Assembly (NCBI GenBank): GCA_046346965.1
Contig: JAXMHB010000001.1
Location: 384,889 to 448,888 of the forward strand
Direction: 5' to 3'
DNA: 64,000 bases
Origin: JAXMHB01 sp046346965
Lineage (GTDB): Bacteria; Pseudomonadota; Gammaproteobacteria; Xanthomonadales; SZUA-5
Of the stretch, positions 48,313 to 59,120 are shown one piece after another. The translations under genes and the position numbers were made by a program. A model generated the notes under the pieces. The model saw nothing but the letters and a program-made list of their open reading frames with translations, had not been told where the DNA came from and did no database searches. Position 1 is the first letter of the stretch, and every line of letters starts with the position of its first letter.

Positions 48313-50877
48313 TCAGCCGCTGGCCTCGCCTGAGCGCGCCGCGATGAAGGCGGTGACAATCGCCGACAGATAGGGCAGTGACTGTGCGGCCAGGATCGCC
48401 ACCCACAGGCGCGTTTCCAGGTAATCGAGTCCCCAGACCTCGATCATGGCCACCATGCTCAGCATCAGCGCCACAAAGATCAGCGTCTCTTCGCGCACCA
48501 CCAGCCAGGGGCTGGGTTTCTTGCGCAAGCGACGGCTCTTGGCGGTGCGCACGAACTCGCCCTTCTTGGCCGCCAATCCCTTGAAGATGCCGAGCGCAAT
48601 CGAGTGGCTGAGCGCCATGCTGGCGAGCGCCGCGCCCAGCGTGTCCTTCCAGCTGCACGGCACACGAACGCGATACAGCACGATGCCGAAGACGGCTTTG
48701 GCGACGAAGAAACACAGCACCGGATAAAGGAACAGGCTGAGCGGCAGGGTGAAAATGTCGCGCTGGGTCACCATCCCCAGCGTCCAGCCGATCGCCAGGA
48801 AGGTGAACACCAGATGCAGCGCATCGGCGAACCAGCTGAACCAGCCGGTGAGGAAGTGGAAGCGCTGGCCGGCCGACAGCGGGCCGGGTTTGATCAGCCA
48901 CCCGAAATGCCGCTTCATGATCTGCATCGCGCCGAACGCCCAGCGATAGCGCTGTGACTTGTACGCGGCAAAATCCGCCGGCGTCAGTCCGTGGCCCACC
49001 TGCTCATCCAGATAGCGCGTTTCCAGGCCCTCGTGCATTAGCCGCAGGCCGAGTTCGGCGTCCTCGCAAATGCACCATTCCGCCCAACCGCCGGTGCGTT
49101 CCAGCGGTTCGCGCCGGACCAAGGTCATCGTGCCGTGCTGGATGATCGCGTTGCGCTCGTTGCGGTGATGCATGCCAATGCGGAAGAAGCCTTCGTACTC
49201 CCAGTTGCAGATGCGGCGGAAGGCGTTGTGCGCAAACTCCCGGTGCGCCTGCGGCGCCTGCACGACAGCAACATCGGCGCTGTCGAGGAAATGCGGCACG
49301 AAGCGGCGCAGCCAGCCCGGATCAACGGCGTAATCGCTGTCGACCACGCCGACGATCTCGGCGTCGGCGGCGGTTTCCTTTAGCGCAAAGTTCAGCGCGC
49401 CCGCCTTGAAGCCCGGCCACGGGTTCAGATGGAAGAAGCGGAAGCGCGGCCCTAGCTTGGCGCAGTGTGCTTCTACCGGCTTCCAGACCTCTTCCTTGGC
49501 GGTGTTGTTGTCGACCACCAACACCTCGAAGTCCGGATAGTCCAACGCCGCCAGCGAATCCAGCGTCAGGATCACCATTTCCGGCGGTTCGTTGGCGCAG
49601 GCCAGATGCACCGACACCTTCGGCCAGCGCTGCACGTCGGCGTCGCTGCGCGAGGCGTACTCGCGCATCCAGCGCGGGCGCCAGATCACCTCGGTGAACT
49701 CGAAGCCATTGATCAGCAGAATGCCGAGAATCGCCAATTGCGCCGGCAGCAGCAGCGCCAGCATCGCCCAATCGAAGGGATCCAGATAGAACTCGAAGGG
49801 CACGCCGATCGACCACACCAGCAGCGCGGCCGATCCCTGGATCAGCAGGGCAAAGAACACCCGGCCCAGCCAGCGGAAGCGATGAAAACGCCACAGGAAC
49901 CAGAGCATCGGCAGCAGCGCGATCAAAAAGGCCGCGGCCATCTTCTGCGGCCAGCTCGGATCGTCGATTACTGGCCCGGTCAGCGCGAACTTGGGCTGGC
50001 GCTCGGCGTCATACATGCCCCAGTAGGCGCCCACGCGGCCTTCGCCGGTCATCTTCCACGGCTGGTCGAAGGCCTCCATGACGAAGTAGTCGAGCTTGCG
50101 CTCGCGTGCGACCTCGAAGAACTCGCGCAGGAAGCGCGCCTGATCGGCCACGCTGGGCGTGGCGAACTTGAAGCGATCGCCGTTGCTGGGCCAGCCCACT
50201 TCGCCGATCACGATCGGCTTGTCGGGAAACACCGCGCGCAGTTCATCGTAGCGGTGCAGCACGTCCTTGATCGCATTGCGCCGCGGGATGCCTTCCCAAT
50301 AGGGCAGCAGGTGTACCGCGATGTAGTCGACGTGTTGCGCCAACTCCGGGTACTTCAGCCACACATGCCAGGGTTCTGCCGTCGATACCGGCACCTTGAG
50401 CGCGCGGCGGGCGCGATCCAGATAGGGAATCAGCTGCTTGGCAGTCAGATCGCCGCGCAGGACCGACTCGTTGCCGACGATCACGCGTTCGATCGCCGGA
50501 TGTGAGCGCGCGGCCTTGATCAGCGTGTCGAGTTCGAGCCGGTTGTGATCGCGCCGACGGTCCAGCCACGCGCCAGCGGTGAGCTTGAGCCCATGCCGCT
50601 GCACGATGTCGGGCAGCGACGGGTTTTCGGTCGAGGTGTAGGCGCGGATGCGCTTGGTGTGGCGCGCCAACACTGCAATATCGGATTCCAGCTGCTCGGG
50701 CGTCGGGTAGGTGCTGTCGAAGGGACTCTGGTCGCGCTGAAATGCGCTGAAGGCGAAGCCCTCGACCGGACCTTTCCAGTCCTGCACCTTGACCGGGCGA
50801 TTGGCGTAAGCCCACCAGCCGAGGTTGGCAGCGGCGACCAGCAGCACGATGAACAGCGTGGAAAGCAACCTCTGCAT
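48313..50877 (-). CDS. NdvB-like GH17/GT2 membrane glucan synthase
   Basis: The 854-residue protein has an N-terminal helix and then a periplasmic glycoside hydrolase family 17 domain (about 35-300), with catalytic Glu residues in VGNESVLRGD and VIGEVGWPSNG. Membrane helices follow (about 310-400). A cytoplasmic GT2 domain (about 415-660) has VDNNTAKEE, VVDSDYAVDPGW, CEDAELGLRL and QRYRW, and several more helices close the chain. This is the plan of bacterial NdvB-type beta-1,3-glucan synthases that make cyclic or linear periplasmic glucans linked to osmotic stress and biofilm tolerance. The start ATG 50877 gives a clean first helix. It is monocistronic. Confidence 0.9.
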   Translation of the reverse strand: MQRLLSTLFIVLLVAAANLGWWAYANRPVKVQDWKGPVEGFAFSAFQRDQSPFDSTYPTPEQLESDIAVLARHTKRIRAYTSTENPSLPDIVQRHGLKLTAGAWLDRRRDHNRLELDTLIKAARSHPAIERVIVGNESVLRGDLTAKQLIPYLDRARRALKVPVSTAEPWHVWLKYPELAQHVDYIAVHLLPYWEGIPRRNAIKDVLHRYDELRAVFPDKPIVIGEVGWPSNGDRFKFATPSVADQARFLREFFEVARERKLDYFVMEAFDQPWKMTGEGRVGAYWGMYDAERQPKFALTGPVIDDPSWPQKMAAAFLIALLPMLWFLWRFHRFRWLGRVFFALLIQGSAALLVWSIGVPFEFYLDPFDWAMLALLLPAQLAILGILLINGFEFTEVIWRPRWMREYASRSDADVQRWPKVSVHLACANEPPEMVILTLDSLAALDYPDFEVLVVDNNTAKEEVWKPVEAHCAKLGPRFRFFHLNPWPGFKAGALNFALKETAADAEIVGVVDSDYAVDPGWLRRFVPHFLDSADVAVVQAPQAHREFAHNAFRRICNWEYEGFFRIGMHHRNERNAIIQHGTMTLVRREPLERTGGWAEWCICEDAELGLRLMHEGLETRYLDEQVGHGLTPADFAAYKSQRYRWAFGAMQIMKRHFGWLIKPGPLSAGQRFHFLTGWFSWFADALHLVFTFLAIGWTLGMVTQRDIFTLPLSLFLYPVLCFFVAKAVFGIVLYRVRVPCSWKDTLGAALASMALSHSIALGIFKGLAAKKGEFVRTAKSRRLRKKPSPWLVVREETLIFVALMLSMVAMIEVWGLDYLETRLWVAILAAQSLPYLSAIVTAFIAARSGEASG

Positions 50878-51114
50878 GGGCCTTGGCGTTCCTCGGTCGA
50901 CTGTCGGTCAGCAGCGCGATGCCCCAGGGGAATCGCGCCGGGGGGCGTCTGTCCTGCAGTCTAATGAATAACGCAAGCCGGCCTGCGCCGACCTGAAGCG
51001 GCGGCGCCGGCGCAGATTGACAGCTCGGACGAGTCGTTCCCCGTCGGTAGCAGAGCGGGAGAGGCCTAGAGCGCGCAACCCATCCGGCGCCCCAGGCTGG
51101 TGTGCCGCGCGCCT

Positions 51115-51552
51115 TCAGTTCACGCGATAAAAGCCGTGGTCGCCGATGATGTGCATGGGGGCGCCGACCGCCCAGTGTGCGCTGGTGCGCTCATAGGCCA
51201 GAAAATGATCGGCACCGGGAACCACCAGCTTGCGCTGGGCGGCCGGCAAGCGCCAATTGCGCAGCGCCGCGACGGTGACCGAGACGGATTTCCAGAAGGC
51301 CGGCCATTCGGTGATTTGAATGTCGGGCGATACCTGGGTGAGGGCGAACTGCTTGGGTTGGGTCAGTACCTCGCACAGCGCTTTGCCGTAGCGGCCGCTG
51401 TCGCGACGTCTGAGCACGACCTCGGCAACCGCCATTTGACCGATCAGGGATTGATCACGCGCTTCCAGGTAGATGGTCGTTGCCAGACACAGCGGGTCAG
51501 CGACCGGGGTGGGGGAGAGAGAGCTTAGCCATAAGATCCAGGCCAACTTCAT
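51115..51552 (-). CDS. SleB-like cell wall hydrolase
   Basis: The 145-residue protein has a short signal peptide (MKLAWILWLSSLSPTPVA) and a SleB/hydrolase_2 domain with CLATTIYLEARDQSLIGQ, AVAEVVLRRRDSGRYG and a terminal GDHGFYR. Such enzymes are lytic transglycosylases acting on peptidoglycan. The catalytic Glu is probably the one in YLEARDQ. ATG 51552 is preceded by GGAGGAA. The longer frame from 51672 adds no family sequence. Confidence 0.88.
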   Translation of the reverse strand: MKLAWILWLSSLSPTPVADPLCLATTIYLEARDQSLIGQMAVAEVVLRRRDSGRYGKALCEVLTQPKQFALTQVSPDIQITEWPAFWKSVSVTVAALRNWRLPAAQRKLVVPGADHFLAYERTSAHWAVGAPMHIIGDHGFYRVN

Positions 51553-52011
51553 GCGGATTCCTCCGTTCGAGCATCCTTTCGCGGCGGCCCTTGCTGCTAC
51601 AGCAGCCAGGACGTACGCCAGGGACCAGGGAACGTCTAGGCCTGACAGCTTGCCAGGCCGGTTCACCGGCATCGGGTTGGAGCCACTCCTTGCGGATAGG
51701 TTCCGGGTCAGTCGCGCGGCCTACGCGAGCTGTAGCGAGCGGTGGTCAGGCTCGCCGGCAAAAACCGTACCGGGTCAAGCCTAGAGTCCGCACTCGATCG
51801 CATGTGTCAGAGTGTTGCCATAAGTTCTGGAACGGCGGCTGACTGAGCGCGGGGCCAGCGGCTGATCCTGCCGTGCCCGGCGCCAGGACGACCCTGAACG
51901 AACCCGCAAGGGCGCGGCGAAATTCAGAACGAATTCAGCGCTGCGGACTAGGCTTGAATGCCGCAAGTGTCGGCGGCGTGCCGGCACGCATGGCTGGGAG
52001 CCAGACCTCAA
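51553..52011. other. 459 bp non-coding region between the SleB and glycine-zipper genes
   Basis: No supported gene was found; the open frames have no ribosome binding site and no recognisable product. The only structure noticed is the AATTCAG direct repeat at 51921-51938, about 75 bp upstream of the glycine-zipper gene. Confidence 0.5.
51921..51938 (+). promoter_or_regulatory. Direct repeat AATTCAG-N4-AATTCAG, possible response-regulator box
   Basis: Two identical heptamers are spaced exactly 11 bp apart, about one helical turn, upstream of the glycine-zipper gene. Tandem half-sites at this spacing are typical for OmpR-family regulators. No regulator is encoded nearby. Confidence 0.4.
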
Positions 52012-52608
52012 ATGAACATCCTGAGCAAGTCGCTGTGGGTCCTGTTGATGTCGGGTGTGGCAGGCGCGGCTGCAGCGCAGGGCTACTACGAGCCTGCCGC
52101 GCGGGGCCTCGATGACAGCGGTGTGGGCTACGACTTCGCCCGCGTCGTCGATGTGCAGCCGGTCTACGACGAGGTGCCGATTTCCACCCCGCGCCGGGTG
52201 TGCTGGAACGAGCCGGTCACCTACACCAGCGCGCCGCGCTACACCCGTTACCGTCCGCGCGATGAAGCGCCAGAGATCGTCGGCGGCATCATCGGTGGAT
52301 TGATCGGCAACCAGTTCGGGCATGGCGATGGCCGCGCGGCGGCGACGCTGGCGGGTTTTGCGCTGGGCTCGGCGGTTGCGCGTGATGCCGAGCGCCGCGA
52401 TCGCTACGAGTACGGCTACGCGCCGCGCTATGAGCGAGCCGTCAGCGAGCGCCGCTGTGAGGTGCGCGAGGACTACCAGCGCGAGCGTCAGTTGGTGGGC
52501 TACGACGTCACCTACGACTACAACGGCACCGTCGGCCGAACCTTCACCGAGCGCCAGCCAGGCACTGAGATTCGCGTGCGGGTGGCGGTTGAAGCCGCGG
52601 ACGAGTGA
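52012..52608 (+). CDS. Glycine-zipper 2TM (17 kDa surface antigen-like) envelope protein
   Basis: The 198-residue protein has a signal peptide (LWVLLMSGVAGAAAAQ). A charged middle region precedes a glycine-zipper segment near 85-120 (VGGIIGGLIGNQFG, then AAATLAGFALGSAVARD) of the type found in Rickettsia 17 kDa antigens and outer membrane lipoproteins. The C-terminal domain (RCEVREDYQRERQLVGYDVTY) is typical of the family. It lacks a lipobox, so it is probably periplasmic or outer-membrane associated. ATG 52012 is chosen because it begins the signal peptide. Confidence 0.85.
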   Translation: MNILSKSLWVLLMSGVAGAAAAQGYYEPAARGLDDSGVGYDFARVVDVQPVYDEVPISTPRRVCWNEPVTYTSAPRYTRYRPRDEAPEIVGGIIGGLIGNQFGHGDGRAAATLAGFALGSAVARDAERRDRYEYGYAPRYERAVSERRCEVREDYQRERQLVGYDVTYDYNGTVGRTFTERQPGTEIRVRVAVEAADE

Positions 52609-52648
52609 GCGCTGGCGGCCTGGTCCCGGTGGGCCGGGCCGCCTCGCT

Positions 52649-53374
52649 TCATTGCTGGCGTGGCAGTTGCTGCCACCATTCTTTGACCTCGGCATGCGGC
52701 ATCTCCACCGGTTCGCCAAAGCCGGAAAAGCTGACCTGCAGGCGCTCGCCTGAGCGCGTTTCGGCCTGGATCTCCAATACCTGAGCCGCCGCTTCCTCGA
52801 TGCAGACGCTGAGCTTCTGGTAGCTGGCGGCGATCTGCGACATTTGCGCCAGGTCGACGGAGCGCCGGGTACACGCCACCCCACCGACCTGATCGGCGCC
52901 ACCGCCAGCCGGCATCAGCCGGGTGTCCTTGTCCGGCAGCGCGGCGATGGCCGCGATCAGCGCCACATGCCCATCCGGCGCGTTGAGCTGGGGCTCGTAA
53001 CCGTTGAGGCCCTTCTTCAGATAACGACCGCCCTGCATCAGCCAGTCGCCATCGGCGTCCAGGGGCTTCGGTGCGCTGCGCACATTGAAGCGGTAGTTCT
53101 GCGCCTGGCGTGCGCCGGTCAGATACTGCGACCCCAGGCTGGCGCTGGCGTATTCGGCATCGAAACGCAGACTGGTCGCTGCCAGCAGCGCCCGCTGCGC
53201 GCGTTCGTAAGGACTGCTCTGCGGCTGCAGCGGCGCCAGCGTGCCGGGCGGGGTCGGGGCGGCGGGGGCAGCCGCAGTGTCGGTGGCAGCGGCCTCCGGT
53301 TCGTCACTGCCGCAAGCGCCCAAGGCGAGCGCCGTGGCGCCCAGCAGGGCGGCGCGTATAAGCAAGGTTCTCAT
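52649..53374 (-). CDS. Hypothetical lipoprotein
   Basis: The 241-residue protein has a lipobox ALGAC after a short hydrophobic helix, followed by an Ala/Pro-rich spacer. The C-terminal domain has paired cysteines (VACTRRSV and LSVCIEEA) and strands such as LRFDAEYASASLG and RLQVSFSGFGEPVEMP. The strand pattern resembles LolA/LppX-like folds, but I could not assign a family. It is likely anchored to the outer membrane. It converges with the glycine-zipper gene. Confidence 0.65.
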   Translation of the reverse strand: MRTLLIRAALLGATALALGACGSDEPEAAATDTAAAPAAPTPPGTLAPLQPQSSPYERAQRALLAATSLRFDAEYASASLGSQYLTGARQAQNYRFNVRSAPKPLDADGDWLMQGGRYLKKGLNGYEPQLNAPDGHVALIAAIAALPDKDTRLMPAGGGADQVGGVACTRRSVDLAQMSQIAASYQKLSVCIEEAAAQVLEIQAETRSGERLQVSFSGFGEPVEMPHAEVKEWWQQLPRQQ

Positions 53375-53491
53375 GCATTCTCCTGACGTACTAAGCCATC
53401 CAAAGCGCAGGCCGCGAGCGCGGCATCCCGTGTGCAGACCTGCCCAGGGCAGCCGCGGTTCCCGAAAGGGTGCGCCGCCGGCGTCAGCGGT

Positions 53492-54370
53492 TCAGAGTTC
53501 GACCGCGCCGCGGATCAAGGCGCAACAGCGCCCGCCCACACGTATGCGTCCTTCCGCGCTGCTGCTGACCTGCACCTGACCATCGCGCCCGACCGCGGCG
53601 CCCTGGCTGGCCTCGTAAGCGCCACCGACCGCAGCCAGCCGGCCTTGCGACCACAACCAGTCGCCCACCGCCGCCTGTGCGCTGCCGGTCACCGGATCCT
53701 CGGGCACGCCGGTGCCGGGCGCAAAAGCGCGCAGTTCCAGCGGAATCGACTGTCCGGGCTCAAAGGAAAACACCGCCACGCCATCGCCGTGCGCGGCGCG
53801 GCTCAGTTGGGCAATCCGCTCCATTTCCGGCACCAGATTGCGCACGGCGGCGCGATGCGGCAGTTCCACCAGGACCCAGCGGGCGCCGACATCGCTGAGC
53901 ACCGGGCGTGCGCCAACCAGCGGCGCGTGGGCGCCAAGCGCAGTTGGCAGCGCTTCGATCAGTTCGGGTGACAGCGCGCTGCGGGTGGCGCGCGGCGCCT
54001 GTACGCCGACGACGCGCTCAGGCCCGGATCCGCGCACCTCGATGTCGAGCAGTCCGGCCGCGCACTCTTGAATCAGATGACCGTCCACCGGTTTGACCAG
54101 TCCGGCATCGAGCAGAGCCCAGGCGGTGCCGACGCTGGGATGACCGGCAAAGGGCAGCTCCGCCATCGGCGTAAAGATGCGCACTCGATAGCTGGCGCCG
54201 GGGCTGGTCGGCGGCAGCACGAAGGTCGTTTCCGACAGATTGGTCCAGCGGGCGAAGGCTTGCATGGTGGCGCTATCCAGCCCGCTGCCATCCAGCACGA
54301 CCGCCAGGGGGTTGCCCTTCAGCGGCTTGCCAGTGAAGACATCCACTTGCAGAAACGGACGCAATGCCAT
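53492..54370 (-). CDS. PhzF family isomerase/epimerase-fold protein
   Basis: The 292-residue protein has the two-lobed PhzF/diaminopimelate-epimerase fold: FLQVDVFTGKPLKGNPLAVV, NLSETTFVLPP with the catalytic Glu, and FAGHPSVGTAWAL. The second-lobe motif is GTGVPEDPVTGSAQAAVGDWL. PhzF isomerises a phenazine precursor, but most homologues are in organisms without phenazine pathways and no other phz gene is present. ATG 54370 gives the family N-terminus (MALRPFLQVDVF). Confidence 0.9.
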   Translation of the reverse strand: MALRPFLQVDVFTGKPLKGNPLAVVLDGSGLDSATMQAFARWTNLSETTFVLPPTSPGASYRVRIFTPMAELPFAGHPSVGTAWALLDAGLVKPVDGHLIQECAAGLLDIEVRGSGPERVVGVQAPRATRSALSPELIEALPTALGAHAPLVGARPVLSDVGARWVLVELPHRAAVRNLVPEMERIAQLSRAAHGDGVAVFSFEPGQSIPLELRAFAPGTGVPEDPVTGSAQAAVGDWLWSQGRLAAVGGAYEASQGAAVGRDGQVQVSSSAEGRIRVGGRCCALIRGAVEL

Positions 54371-54457
54371 GACGGCGCTACCTTCGCGGCGACACCCGCG
54401 CAATCGGGGGTCGGTGAGCATGCACCAGTGGCGCAGGCAGCGAAAGGCTCGCCGGGA

Positions 54458-55534
54458 CTACTCGTAGCCGTTGGCAAACAGCGCGTCGACGCTCGGTTGC
54501 GAGCGCGTGCATTCGTAGGTCTCGGCGATCCTCGGGCCGGTGTCGATCACCTGGAAATCGCTGGCGAGCACGTCCTGCGCACCCGGCGTCAGATCGAACA
54601 CGCGCGAGTCGATCCCCAGGCTGGTCCAGGTGGTGCTGGTGTAGCGATCGCTCTCGGCGGTGAGCGCCACGGTGCCGCCGTCGGCGAGCACGATGCCGTA
54701 GCGCTGCATGGTGCGCAGAATGACCTGTGCCGCCGGGTTGTACCCGCTCATCGGGAAATCCGCCCGCAAGCGCAGGCGCGTGCCGTAGGGCAGGCTGCCG
54801 GAGGGGCCGGACGGCGCGCCGGCATGCGTGCCGGGTCGCACGTACAGTCGTCCCGACACGCCACCCAGCGCGGCATCGCTGGCCATCCGCGGGTTGGGCA
54901 AAATGAAGCGGATGGCATGTCCGAGATCGCCCGAGGGCAAGGCTGCTGCCACTTCGTCGGCATTGAACAGCAAGGGGGCGATTGGAAATCCGGCAGCGTC
55001 GGCGCTGGTGCAGTGCTCGCCCCGGCCGGTGGCGGGGTAGAGCGCATCCATGCGCCAGCGCGCCAGGCACTGCGCCTGCAGGTTGGCACCGCTGAGGTGG
55101 GCGCGATAGACCTCGAAAATCTCCTGTCCCTGCACCACCAGCAGATGACAATCATTGCTCAGGTTGTCGCAGCTATAGCCACTCTGGCCCTCGATGGCAC
55201 CGCCGGCCGGCAGTGGCACGCCGGAACCGAGCGGCTCGCAGTCGGGCAGGTAGTAGGCATCGTCCGGATTGCCGCTCGGGATCGCGGTGATCGCGGCGGT
55301 GGTGGTTCCCGGCTGCGCGTACAGCACGTGCATGCCGAAGTCGATCTGCATGCGGCCGTTGCCAAAGCCGCCGCCCAGGCTCGCCCAGGTGCTGATCATG
55401 CTCGCGGAATTGGGATGCAGCGCTGCCTGGTCGACACGCTGATACCAAGGCGAGCCCGGATGCAGTCGGGGCAACGGTGCGGCGCTCGCCAGACTGCCGA
55501 GCAGACAGCCCATCATCAGCCACGCAGTTCTCAT
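54458..55534 (-). CDS. Secreted protein of unknown function with C-terminal FANGYE tail
   Basis: The 358-residue protein has a signal peptide (WLMMGCLLGSLASA). The mature part is Gly/Ser-rich with about eight cysteines and motifs such as GGGFGNGRMQIDFGMHV, LPNPRMASDAALGGVSGRLYVRPGTH and VILRTMQRYGIVLADGG. No family was recognised, though some features resemble secreted carbohydrate-active or calcium-binding proteins. The last residues are VDALFANGYE, matching the tail of the FG-GAP and CSLREA proteins. A hairpin (55548-55555 with 55566-55573) precedes its GGGGAG ribosome binding site. It is divergent from msrA. Confidence 0.75.
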   Translation of the reverse strand: MRTAWLMMGCLLGSLASAAPLPRLHPGSPWYQRVDQAALHPNSASMISTWASLGGGFGNGRMQIDFGMHVLYAQPGTTTAAITAIPSGNPDDAYYLPDCEPLGSGVPLPAGGAIEGQSGYSCDNLSNDCHLLVVQGQEIFEVYRAHLSGANLQAQCLARWRMDALYPATGRGEHCTSADAAGFPIAPLLFNADEVAAALPSGDLGHAIRFILPNPRMASDAALGGVSGRLYVRPGTHAGAPSGPSGSLPYGTRLRLRADFPMSGYNPAAQVILRTMQRYGIVLADGGTVALTAESDRYTSTTWTSLGIDSRVFDLTPGAQDVLASDFQVIDTGPRIAETYECTRSQPSVDALFANGYE

Positions 55535-55761
55535 GATCGTTCTCCCCAGTCCCGCGCATTCTGGTGCGGGACTTCGCCGGGAGCCAGTTGTCCTGTGGCA
55601 AAGCCGTGGGGTGGTTGGCAATCCGCGCCCATTACCGAGGGGCGCGGCGGCGCTGCCGCACGCGCGTCCTGGCTTTCACACGGCCATTCTCATGGCCGCG
55701 AAAGACTCCGCCACCGGTGACGGTCCTATCGTCACCGACATCTGTCGATCTGGAGCAAGTG

Positions 55762-56397
55762 ATGAATCGCTGGATTGCACTGTGCGCCCTTGTGTTCGTA
55801 CTCATTATCGGAGTCACCATGACCAGTACCCGTGCCGCTGCCCCTTCCGTTCCGCCTGGTTCCGCGTCGATCGTGCTCGGTGGCGGCTGCTTCTGGTGTG
55901 TCGAGGCCGTCTATGAGGAGGTACGCGGCGTCCATAGCGCGGTCTCCGGCTACGCGGGTGGCCATGTGGAAAATCCGAGCTACAAGCAGGTGACCACCGG
56001 ACAGACCGGTCACGCCGAGGTGGTCGAGATTACCTATGACCCCAAAGTCGTCAGTCTGGATACTCTGCTCGATGTGTTTTTCACCATTCACGACCCGACC
56101 ACGCTGAACCGGCAAGGCAATGATCGCGGGCCGCAGTACCGCTCGATTGCCTTCTATCGCACCGAGGCAGAGAAGCAGGCGATCGAGTCCGCCATCGAGC
56201 GCAGCCGTCAGAGCGGCGACTGGTCGGGGACGATCGTCACCCAGGTCGAGCCGCTGCCGGTGTTCTACGCGGCCGAGGACTACCATCAGGAATATTTCGA
56301 GCTGAACGGCGAGCAGCCATATTGCAGCCTGGTCATCGCGCCGAAGATCGCGAAGTTCCGCAAGCGCTTTGCGGCACTGCTCAAGAGCGCGTCCTGA
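55762..56397 (+). CDS. msrA: Peptide methionine sulfoxide reductase MsrA, exported form
   Basis: MsrA reduces methionine-S-sulfoxide in proteins. The 211-residue protein has the catalytic GGGCFWCVEAVYEEV, and YHQEYF near the end with further active-site residues. An N-terminal hydrophobic segment (ALCALVFVLIIGVTM) indicates export to the periplasm, which is unusual but known for some MsrA proteins. ATG 55762 begins that segment. Only one Cys pair is obvious (CFWC, with a later CSLV), so the regeneration route is uncertain. No msrB is beside it. Confidence 0.93.
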   Translation: MNRWIALCALVFVLIIGVTMTSTRAAAPSVPPGSASIVLGGGCFWCVEAVYEEVRGVHSAVSGYAGGHVENPSYKQVTTGQTGHAEVVEITYDPKVVSLDTLLDVFFTIHDPTTLNRQGNDRGPQYRSIAFYRTEAEKQAIESAIERSRQSGDWSGTIVTQVEPLPVFYAAEDYHQEYFELNGEQPYCSLVIAPKIAKFRKRFAALLKSAS

Positions 56398-56439
56398 CTC
56401 GAGCGCGGACGGGCAGGGCAACTGTCCGTCCGCAGGCGC

Positions 56440-57327
56440 TCAGCTGGCCCAGCCGGCCAGCACGATGATTGCCAGCAGCGTCATCCAGACGATCAACAGG
56501 CGCCACAGCAGGCGCCGCGCCTCTTCCACCGCGGTGTCGCGGATCGGGGATCCATCGACGGCGATGAAGTCCTCGTCGTCGAGGTCTACGCAGGCACGCG
56601 CGGTGGCTGACAGAAAGCCCAGGTCCAAGTGCAGCAGACCCTGGCCGTGCGCCTCGTGGTGCTCGCGCCAGGCTTTGCCGACGGCGTCGAAGTCTGACGC
56701 CAGTGCCAGTGCCAGCGTCATCCCCTGCGCCGGGATCCAGGCCAGCGCGGCGTGCAGCTTCTCCGCCGCCTCGGCTGCCGGAGCGGGCAGGATGCTGCGC
56801 AGATCCGCCGACTGCGCCAGCAGTTGGCTGAGCCGGTAACCGACCACACCGGCCGGCCCGAAGACGACGAACCAGAACAGCGGCGCGAACCAGCGCGTCA
56901 GCCCGGCGGCAAACACGCTCTCGACCAGATCCGCGCTGCGCGCCTGACCGCTGCTGCCATCGCCGCCCAGTGCGGACAGGGCTTCGACGCGATCGGCGGC
57001 GGTTTCCGCGCGCGCGGCGCGGCGCGCATCGGCGTCCAGATCGCGCGGACCCCAGCACAGGAACAGCACCACCAGACCGAACACGAACTTCAGCAAACCA
57101 TGCAGATGACCGCCCAGCGACCAGTCGACCAGCGCCGTCAATGCCACCAGCGGGACGATCACCAGCGCCAGCCCGAACTCGGAGCGCCACAGGCCTTCGA
57201 GGCGCGCGCGCTGGTCCAGCCATGCCAGCCAGGTACGCAACCAGACGAATTGGCGCAAGCGCGCCAACTCCGGCGCCACTGATCCCAGCACCATGACAAT
57301 CAGGATGGCGAGCAAGGCCAGGGCCAT
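56440..57327 (-). CDS. ampE: AmpE-like inner membrane protein
   Basis: The 295-residue protein has about four helices and the AmpE family features: RLRQFVWLRTWLAWLD near the start, a cytoplasmic loop, and SVFAAGLTRWFAPLFWFVVFGPAGVVGYRL in the middle. AmpE is linked to AmpD and beta-lactamase induction through cell-wall recycling, but its exact role is unclear. ATG 57327 has GGAGAG upstream. No ampD is adjacent. It converges with msrA. Confidence 0.84.
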   Translation of the reverse strand: MALALLAILIVMVLGSVAPELARLRQFVWLRTWLAWLDQRARLEGLWRSEFGLALVIVPLVALTALVDWSLGGHLHGLLKFVFGLVVLFLCWGPRDLDADARRAARAETAADRVEALSALGGDGSSGQARSADLVESVFAAGLTRWFAPLFWFVVFGPAGVVGYRLSQLLAQSADLRSILPAPAAEAAEKLHAALAWIPAQGMTLALALASDFDAVGKAWREHHEAHGQGLLHLDLGFLSATARACVDLDDEDFIAVDGSPIRDTAVEEARRLLWRLLIVWMTLLAIIVLAGWAS

Positions 57328-57445
57328 TCGAGCACTCTCTCCGCTGTGGAAGCCGCTATTTGAGCAGGGTTTGCCCGCAAGTGCGAATGCTGGGTGTGGA
57401 GCGGGCGGCGGCGATAGACTGCAGCCTCGATCCCGGAGGCCTCCG

Positions 57446-59116
<1,671 letters not shown>

Positions 59117-59120
59117 AGAG

